Shown here: piece after piece, positions 21,577 to 27,075 of the stretch | Numbering within the stretch: the first letter of the stretch is position 1 | Layout: each line of letters starts with the position of its first letter | Origin: Chloroflexota bacterium | Lineage (GTDB): Bacteria > Chloroflexota > Anaerolineae > Aggregatilineales > Phototrophicaceae | Direction of reading: 5' to 3' | NCBI GenBank assembly: GCA_026706395.1 | Contig: JAPOYU010000067.1 | Location: 1-27,075 of the forward strand | Length of the DNA: 27,075 nt | Translations under genes and position numbers: made by a program | Notes under the pieces: generated by a model | Told to the model about the DNA's origin: nothing | What the model saw: only the letters and a program-made list of their open reading frames with translations | Database searches by the model: none

Positions 21577-22785
21577 ATGTTGGAGGACTCGCAAGTGCAA
21601 AAGCGCCCCTTAACGGATAATCTCCCCGACTACGAGACTGTACAGCGTTTCCTACGCATTCTGGCGGGAACAAAGTACTCAGACTATGTTGGGATGATGA
21701 ACGATATCTGGGCTCATATCGGCAGTCCGAAAAGCCAAGTTAACTGGAAGAACCCGGACGAGTGGATCCAAGAGCGACTAGATGGCGAGAGCCGAAAATT
21801 GGCGTCGCGCCTGTGGATTGATTCTGATAATCTTGTCAATCCCCGCCATTCTTACGACATGCGCGCCTTTTGCAGCCATCACGCTCTTGCAGTGTTTTCC
21901 AATGATGTCGTTGCTCTCACGCAAAAGGGGAAAGACTTTATAGATGCCGTTGACCGAGTAATCAAAAGCATCGATGAATCTGAAGGTATTACGTTTATAT
22001 TGTCCGAAATTATGAAGCATGGTCGCTGTAAGCGTCTTGACCTGATTGAGGCATTCACGTATTACTGCCATACCTACACGACGTGGAAGGCAAAAGCATC
22101 TATCGACTCAGCCCTCAGCGCGCGTTTTCGACACCTGCGCAAGCGGGAGCTAATCGAAAGATCTGGGCATGCTTACGAAGTCACCGATGCCGGCTTAGCT
22201 TATCTTCGCCGAGTGCAGCCTACACAGCCTGGGCCTAATCTCACAGTCGCTGAACAGGCAAAACGGGCCAATGATCAAGCGCGTCTACAGCTTGGGGATT
22301 ACTTGCAAGAAATGGATCCCTACCATTTCGAGCATCTCATAAAGCGCTTGCTTGAAGCGATGAATTACGACGATGTCACAGTAACTAAGCGGGCAGGAGA
22401 CAAAGGCGTAGATGTTGTCGCAGATATTGAACTAGGCATAAGTCGCGTGCGCGAAGTCGTTCAGGTCAAGCGAACGAGGAGCAACATCGGAATACAGATT
22501 CTTAATCAATTGCGCGGATCGATTCCACTATTTGAGGCAGTGCGCGGCTCCATTATCACGCTTGGAGGGTTTACAAAACAAGCAAAGTCAGTCGCCATAA
22601 TTCCAAACGTGTCGCCAATTACATTGATAGATGGAGACCGACTGCTCGATCTCCTGATAGAACATGACATCGGCGTTCGCAGAAGTGAAATCGAAGTCTT
22701 TGAATTCGACGCGGATAGTTTAAGCCAATTTGACACTGAGGAAAACCTGGACGATGTTTCATCGCCACAACCGGAGAGCGAGTAG
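21577..22785 (+). CDS. Mrr-like restriction endonuclease family protein
   Basis: Protein of 402 residues with a C-terminal PD-(D/E)xK nuclease of the Mrr type. FEHLIKRLLEAMNYDDVTVT (about 250-269) leads into GDKGVDVVADIE with Asp279, then VVQVKR with Gln296 and Lys298; this D-x16-Q-x-K arrangement is the expected catalytic set. A Mrr-type winged-helix region precedes it (about 165-215, FRHLRKRELIERSGHAYEVTDAGLAYL). The N-terminal 160 residues are not recognised. The C-terminus is acidic. The ATG 21577 lies one base after the tetR stop. Codon use is visibly more AT-rich than in neighbouring genes, suggesting acquisition. Such proteins cut modified DNA, but no methyltransferase is nearby. Confidence 0.88.
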   Translation: MLEDSQVQKRPLTDNLPDYETVQRFLRILAGTKYSDYVGMMNDIWAHIGSPKSQVNWKNPDEWIQERLDGESRKLASRLWIDSDNLVNPRHSYDMRAFCSHHALAVFSNDVVALTQKGKDFIDAVDRVIKSIDESEGITFILSEIMKHGRCKRLDLIEAFTYYCHTYTTWKAKASIDSALSARFRHLRKRELIERSGHAYEVTDAGLAYLRRVQPTQPGPNLTVAEQAKRANDQARLQLGDYLQEMDPYHFEHLIKRLLEAMNYDDVTVTKRAGDKGVDVVADIELGISRVREVVQVKRTRSNIGIQILNQLRGSIPLFEAVRGSIITLGGFTKQAKSVAIIPNVSPITLIDGDRLLDLLIEHDIGVRRSEIEVFEFDADSLSQFDTEENLDDVSSPQPESE

Positions 22786-22794
22786 ATTCCAATC

Positions 22795-23499
22795 ATGCAA
22801 AACATCCTCATCACGGGCGCGAACCGGGGCATCGGCCTCGCTCTGACGAGACAGTTCCTGGCTCAAGACGACCCTCGCGTTTACGCCGCCTGCCGCAATC
22901 CGGATGGCGCGGCGCAATTGAATAAGCTCGCGCAAGAGCACAATTCTCGCGTTCGCGTCCTGCAGATGGATGTCACAGACGAGGCGTCAATAAACCGGGC
23001 TGTCGAAGTTGTCAGCGAGGAAGCCGGCGCACTCGACATCCTCGTCAACAATGCGGGGATCAGCGGCGGCGACCACGCCCGAATCATGGGGAAGCTGACG
23101 GTAACTGAAGTCAGCCATGTGATTACGACAAACGCCGTCAGTTCGCTGATTGTGACGCAGGCTTGCCGTGACTTGTTGAAGCGGGGCGATAATCCGCGCG
23201 TCGTCATGATCTCTTCCGGCTTGGGCTCGCTGAGCCGCGCCGGCGGCAGTTCCTATGCCTATCGCATGAGCAAGGCGGCGATGAATATGGCGGCGCGCGT
23301 CCTCGCCGTTGATGGCGCGATGGGAGGCATCATTGCAGTCACGCTGGCGCCCGGCTGGGTGCGGACGGACATGGGTGGTCCGGCAGCAAATCTTTCGCCG
23401 GAAGAATCGGCGCGCGCATTGCTTGCGATAATCAAGGGACTGGGCAATTCCGACAACGGCAAGTTCTATCGCTACGATGGCGTCGAGTTGGAATGGTAA
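22795..23499 (+). CDS. Short-chain dehydrogenase/reductase (SDR), C-factor-like
   Basis: Classical SDR oxidoreductase of 234 residues. The cofactor loop is TGANRGIG (7-14), NNAG at about 84-87, catalytic Ser in MISSGLGSL, and Tyr156-x3-Lys160 in YRMSK. The C-terminal APGWVRTDMGG is typical of the CsgA/C-factor-like subgroup. The substrate cannot be assigned. It starts at ATG 22795, 9 bases after the Mrr-like gene, and is followed 31 bases later by fadN. A role in acyl or ketone reduction is possible from context only. Confidence 0.92.
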   Translation: MQNILITGANRGIGLALTRQFLAQDDPRVYAACRNPDGAAQLNKLAQEHNSRVRVLQMDVTDEASINRAVEVVSEEAGALDILVNNAGISGGDHARIMGKLTVTEVSHVITTNAVSSLIVTQACRDLLKRGDNPRVVMISSGLGSLSRAGGSSYAYRMSKAAMNMAARVLAVDGAMGGIIAVTLAPGWVRTDMGGPAANLSPEESARALLAIIKGLGNSDNGKFYRYDGVELEW

Positions 23500-23530
23500 A
23501 CGATCAGCTTTGGAAAGGGTGACCGTATAG

Positions 23531-25918
23531 ATGGGCTACCAGATCAAGAGAGCGGCAGTGATTGGCTCGGGCACGATGGGCGGCGGCATCGCGGCGCTTT
23601 TGGCCGGAGTTGGCATCGAGACCCGGCTGCTCGATATCCCGCCGCCGAGCAGCTCGCCGTCTGATGGAGCGGCCGTCCGCAATTCGATCGCCGCCCGCAA
23701 TCTGAAGGCCCTGCGTCGAAGTCGGCCGCCGCAGCTTTACAGCGCCGATGACCTGGCCAATCTCGGCATCGGCAATACAGAAGACGATCTGGATCAGGCA
23801 GCTGAAGCCGACTGGGTCATCGAAGCCATCGTTGAGAATCTGGAGATTAAACGCGGCTTGATGAAGCGGCTGGTCGATGTCCTTCGCGACGATGCAATCG
23901 TGACGACGAATACATCGGGAATTCCTATAGCCAGCATCGCTGAGGGCTTGCCGCGGCAATTCACGCGTCGTTTCCTCGGCGCGCATTTCTTCAATCCGCC
24001 GCGCTATTTGCGCCTGCTGGAGATCATCCCACATGCCGGCACCGACCGCGACATCGTGGATTTCATGCTGCGCTTCGGCGCCGAGACCTTGGGCAAGGGC
24101 ACGGTGCTCTGCAACGATACGCCGAACTTCATCGGCAATCGATTCATGTCGATGGCGGGCATGCAAGCGACCAACTACGCGCTGGACCATGGCTATAGCG
24201 TCGAAGAAGTTGACGCGCTCACCGGTCCCTTGATCGGACGCCCGAAGACGGCCACCTTCAATCTGAACGATCTGGTCGGCTTTGATATCGCCGTCGGCGT
24301 GGCGCGCAACTTGTATCATGCGATTCCGGATGACCCGGCGCGGGAACTGCTGCTGCATGAAAAGAACGTGGCGCTTTCCGATGAACTGCTGGAGCGCGGC
24401 TGGCTGGGGCGGAAGACGGGCAGAGGCTTTTATCACATGCGGCGCGATGGCGGGAAGAAGGAACTCTGGGCGCTGAATCTTGAGACGCTGGAGTACGAGC
24501 CGCCCAGCAAACCGCGTTTCGATAGCGTGGGCCAATACCGCAAGGCCGAGCCGCTCGGCGAACGCATCCGGCTGCTGATCAACGCCGATGACCGCGCTGG
24601 TCAGTATCTGTGGCACTTGCATGCCTTTTTGCTGGCCTACGCCTCCAACCGCGTTCCGGAAGTGACGGATACCATCGTCAATGTGGACAACGCGCAAAAA
24701 TGGGGTTTCGCCCACCAGATGGGACCCTTCGAAATTTGGGACGCGATCGGCGTGGCGGAGACGATCGACCGCTTCGAGGCGGATGGCTATCCGGTTGCGG
24801 ACTGGGTCAAAGCGATGATGGCGGCCGGACACGCGACCTTCTACCAGCGGGACGCAGGCGGCAAGGTCACCGGCTACTACAGTCCGCAGGAGCGCGCCTA
24901 TCTGCCGCTGGAGAGGGACGCGCGCTTGGTCACGGTCGCTGATTTGGCGGCTTCCGGCGTCGAGGTTTTCAGCAATGGCGATGGCGCGGTTTACGACATG
25001 GGCGATGGCGCTTTGCTCTGGGCCTTCAAGTCCAAGCAGAACAGCATCACTGGCGGCTTGATTGAATCAGGCTGGAAGGCGCTGGACATTCTGGCGCGGG
25101 ACGAATTCAGGGCGCTGGTGATCGGGAATGATGGCGAGCGTTTTTCCATCGGCGCTAATCTCGATCCATCGGCGCTGATGGCGGGGCTGGAAGGCATCGA
25201 GAAGGTCCTGGTCAGCCTGCAGGACTTGACTCAAGCGCTGCGATACGCGCCCAAGCCGGTGGTGGTCGCGGCGCACAATATGGCGCTGGGCGGCGGCGCG
25301 GAGTTGGTGATGTCAGGCGCGGCGGTCGTCGCCCATGCCGAGCTGTACATGGGCTTGGTCGAGGTAGGCGTCGGCTTGGTCCCGGCCGGTGGCGGCTGCA
25401 AGGAGCTGGTGCGGCGGCTGGTCAATCCACTGGCGCGCGGCGGCTCGGACGATGTGCTCGCCGGCCTGCAAAAGGCCTTTGAGACGATAGCGCTGGCGAA
25501 GGTCAGCGGCAGCGCCAAGGAGGCGAAGGCGCTGGGTTTGCTGGCGGAGTCGGACAGGATCGTGATGAACCGCGCCCATCTATTGGGCGAGGCAAAGAAG
25601 TTGGCGCTGGCCTTGAGCGAAACTTACATTCCGCGGAAACCGGAGCCGGTCTATGCGGCCGGCCGCGATGCTCATGCCGCCCTGCTGATAGGCGTGGCCG
25701 GGTTTGAGGAAGCGGGATACGCCAGCGAACACGACGCCCTGATCGCGCGGAAACTGGCCTATATTCTGACCGGCGCGGCGCTGGCTGAGCCGCAGTGGAT
25801 CGATCAGCAGGTTGTATTGAATCTGGAGCGAGAAGCCTTCTTGAGCTTGATCATGGAGCCGAAGACGCAGGAGCGCATCATGCACATGCTGCAGACGAAC
25901 AAGCCCCTGCGAAATTAG
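23531..25918 (+). CDS. fadN: FadN-type 3-hydroxyacyl-CoA dehydrogenase / enoyl-CoA hydratase
   Basis: Bifunctional beta-oxidation enzyme of 795 residues in the FadN order: dehydrogenase first, hydratase last, opposite to E. coli FadB. The NAD-binding loop is GSGTMGGG (12-19), with catalytic His152 in HFFNPP and a dehydrogenase C-domain with [11 protein letters not shown] second HAD C-terminal-like segment lies at about 355-440. The crotonase domain is at about 475-690, with both catalytic Glu residues: Glu591 in LGGGAE and Glu611 in GLVEVGVG, spaced 20 apart as in known hydratases. The start is ATG 23531 with GGAAAGGGTGA upstream. It works with the thiolase encoded next, as in Bacillus fadNA. 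Confidence 0.95.
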   Translation: MGYQIKRAAVIGSGTMGGGIAALLAGVGIETRLLDIPPPSSSPSDGAAVRNSIAARNLKALRRSRPPQLYSADDLANLGIGNTEDDLDQAAEADWVIEAIVENLEIKRGLMKRLVDVLRDDAIVTTNTSGIPIASIAEGLPRQFTRRFLGAHFFNPPRYLRLLEIIPHAGTDRDIVDFMLRFGAETLGKGTVLCNDTPNFIGNRFMSMAGMQATNYALDHGYSVEEVDALTGPLIGRPKTATFNLNDLVGFDIAVGVARNLYHAIPDDPARELLLHEKNVALSDELLERGWLGRKTGRGFYHMRRDGGKKELWALNLETLEYEPPSKPRFDSVGQYRKAEPLGERIRLLINADDRAGQYLWHLHAFLLAYASNRVPEVTDTIVNVDNAQKWGFAHQMGPFEIWDAIGVAETIDRFEADGYPVADWVKAMMAAGHATFYQRDAGGKVTGYYSPQERAYLPLERDARLVTVADLAASGVEVFSNGDGAVYDMGDGALLWAFKSKQNSITGGLIESGWKALDILARDEFRALVIGNDGERFSIGANLDPSALMAGLEGIEKVLVSLQDLTQALRYAPKPVVVAAHNMALGGGAELVMSGAAVVAHAELYMGLVEVGVGLVPAGGGCKELVRRLVNPLARGGSDDVLAGLQKAFETIALAKVSGSAKEAKALGLLAESDRIVMNRAHLLGEAKKLALALSETYIPRKPEPVYAAGRDAHAALLIGVAGFEEAGYASEHDALIARKLAYILTGAALAEPQWIDQQVVLNLEREAFLSLIMEPKTQERIMHMLQTNKPLRN

Positions 25919-25976
25919 CGCAAGAGCGGCAAAGATCCGCGAGGCGAAGGCTAGACACGAAAGTGAGGAAAAGCAT

Positions 25977-27075
25977 ATGCGCCAAGCAGTAATCGTAGCG
26001 GCATCACGCACAGCCGTCGGCAAAGCGGTCCGCGGCAACACAAGAAACGCGCGCTCGGACGACATGGCGGCGACCGTCATCGCCGATGTCATGGAGAAAA
26101 CCGCCGGCAAACTGGACCCGCAGGATGTTGACGATGTGATTATGGGCTGCGCCATGCCGGAGGGTTCGCAGGGCATGAACTTCGCCCGAGTCATCGCTTT
26201 GCGCGCCGGCTTGCCCGTTGATACGCCCGGGCAGACTGTCAATCGCTTCTGCTCGAGTGGCTTGCAGACGATCGCTCTGGCGGCCAACAGCATCATCGCC
26301 GACCAAGCCGATGTCGTGATCGCCGGCGGCGCTGAGTCGATGTCTTCCGTGCCGATGACGGGCCATCACCTCAGCCCCAATCCGCACATGGCGGCGAACG
26401 ACCCCAATGTTTATATGAGCATGGGACTGACGGCCGAGCGGGTTGTCTCTGAGTTTGGCATCAGCCGCGATGACATGGACCGGTTCGCCTGCAACAGCCA
26501 CCGCAAAGCGGCCGCAGCCACCGATGCCGGCTACTTCGCCGAAGAGATAGTGCCTTTTGAATGGGACGAGACGGTTGTCGGCGACGATGGTATGCCGGCG
26601 ACGGTCAACAAACTGCTTGACCACGATGAGCACCTGCGGCGCGAGACCACTTTGGAGGCGCTCGCCGGATTGAAGCCGGTCTTCAAGCCGAACGGTTCGG
26701 TGACGGCGGGCAATTCCAGCCCTTTGAGCGATGGCGCTGCGGCGGTGATCGTCATGGAGCGGGGAAAAGCCGAGCGCTTGGGCTTGCAGCCGCTTGCGCG
26801 TTTTGTCAGCTTTGCCGTGGCCGGCGTCCGCCCGGAGATTATGGGCGTGGGGCCGATCAAAGCCGTGCCGAAAGTGTTGGAGCGCTGCGGCATGAGCCTG
26901 GACGATATCGACCTAATCGAACTGAACGAAGCCTTCGCCTCGCAATCGTTGGCCGTCATGCGCGAATTGGAACTGAATCCGGAGATTGTGAATGTCAACG
27001 GTGGCGCGATTGCGCTCGGCCATCCGCTGGGCTGCACCGGCGCCAAGCTGACCGTGCAGATCATCAACGAAATGA
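25977..27075 (+). CDS. fadA: Acetyl-CoA acyltransferase (thiolase), cut by window end
   Basis: Thiolase of beta-oxidation that cleaves 3-ketoacyl-CoA with CoA. 366 codons are visible and the end lies beyond the window. The nucleophile is Cys92 in [10 protein letters not shown], followed by [21 protein letters not shown] and the catalytic His349 in [16 protein letters not shown] are present; the second catalytic Cys would lie past base 27075. The start is ATG 25977 with GTGAGGAAAAG directly upstream. It lies 58 bases after fadN, completing a fadN-fadA pair. The fadA label rests on this context; other thiolase types share the motifs. Confidence 0.95.
   Translation, partial: MRQAVIVAASRTAVGKAVRGNTRNARSDDMAATVIADVMEKTAGKLDPQDVDDVIMGCAMPEGSQGMNFARVIALRAGLPVDTPGQTVNRFCSSGLQTIALAANSIIADQADVVIAGGAESMSSVPMTGHHLSPNPHMAANDPNVYMSMGLTAERVVSEFGISRDDMDRFACNSHRKAAAATDAGYFAEEIVPFEWDETVVGDDGMPATVNKLLDHDEHLRRETTLEALAGLKPVFKPNGSVTAGNSSPLSDGAAAVIVMERGKAERLGLQPLARFVSFAVAGVRPEIMGVGPIKAVPKVLERCGMSLDDIDLIELNEAFASQSLAVMRELELNPEIVNVNGGAIALGHPLGCTGAKLTVQIINEM

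Noticed and set aside
23504..24832. 442-codon open frame on the minus strand
   Set aside because: It is antisense to fadN, whose motifs and spacing are unambiguous. High GC content and codon bias open long antisense frames; the translation has no recognisable domain.
25919..25976. Terminator between fadN and the thiolase gene
   Set aside because: No hairpin with a T-run is visible; the gap ends in a strong Shine-Dalgarno sequence for the thiolase, so the two are probably co-transcribed.

Overview
The window reads as a chromosomal segment of a GC-rich bacterium, most likely a member of the Chloroflexota (Anaerolineae-like). That assignment is an inference from three things: the gene order murG-murC-murB-ftsQ-ftsA-ftsZ; the MurG acceptor loop reading 'YLPDIEPG' where proteobacterial MurG has HEQN; and a FadN-type (not FadB-type) beta-oxidation protein. 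Gene packing is tight, TTG and GTG starts are common, and no tRNA, rRNA, CRISPR array or intact insertion sequence was seen.

Region 1 (1-14553, all on the minus strand) is a division and cell wall (dcw) cluster. In transcription order it is rsmH, an ftsL-like gene, ftsI, mraY, murD, ftsW, murG, two tandem CvpA-like membrane protein genes, murC, murB, ftsQ, ftsA and ftsZ (cut by the window edge). mraZ, murE, murF and ddl are absent from their usual places. The class B penicillin-binding protein (FtsI) has lost the consensus residues of all three transpeptidase motifs: SxxK reads TLMQ, SxN reads SLD and KTG reads MPG. Its length and remaining fold signatures are intact. Its SEDS partner FtsW carries Glu where the family normally has the Lys of the ExxK pair. 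MurB, MurC, MurD, MraY and MurG look catalytically intact. The cluster therefore appears able to carry out most lipid II steps, but encodes what looks like a non-catalytic division transpeptidase. This is the main discovery candidate in the window.

Region 2 (14708-16594, plus) is uvrC, divergent from the dcw cluster across a 154-base gap.

Region 3 (16604-20429, minus) is a compact operon: serB-type phosphatase, HAD-IA hydrolase, serA-type dehydrogenase, then a MntA/HepT toxin-antitoxin pair at its end. The SerA-like protein has His in place of the usual catalytic Arg.

Region 4 (20430-20936) is the only long non-coding stretch. It holds two outward-facing promoters and an 18-bp-arm inverted repeat.

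Region 5 (20937-27075, plus) is a fatty-acid oxidation operon: a TetR-type regulator, an Mrr-like restriction endonuclease inserted in the operon, a short-chain dehydrogenase, FadN (3-hydroxyacyl-CoA dehydrogenase plus enoyl-CoA hydratase) and a thiolase cut by the window end.
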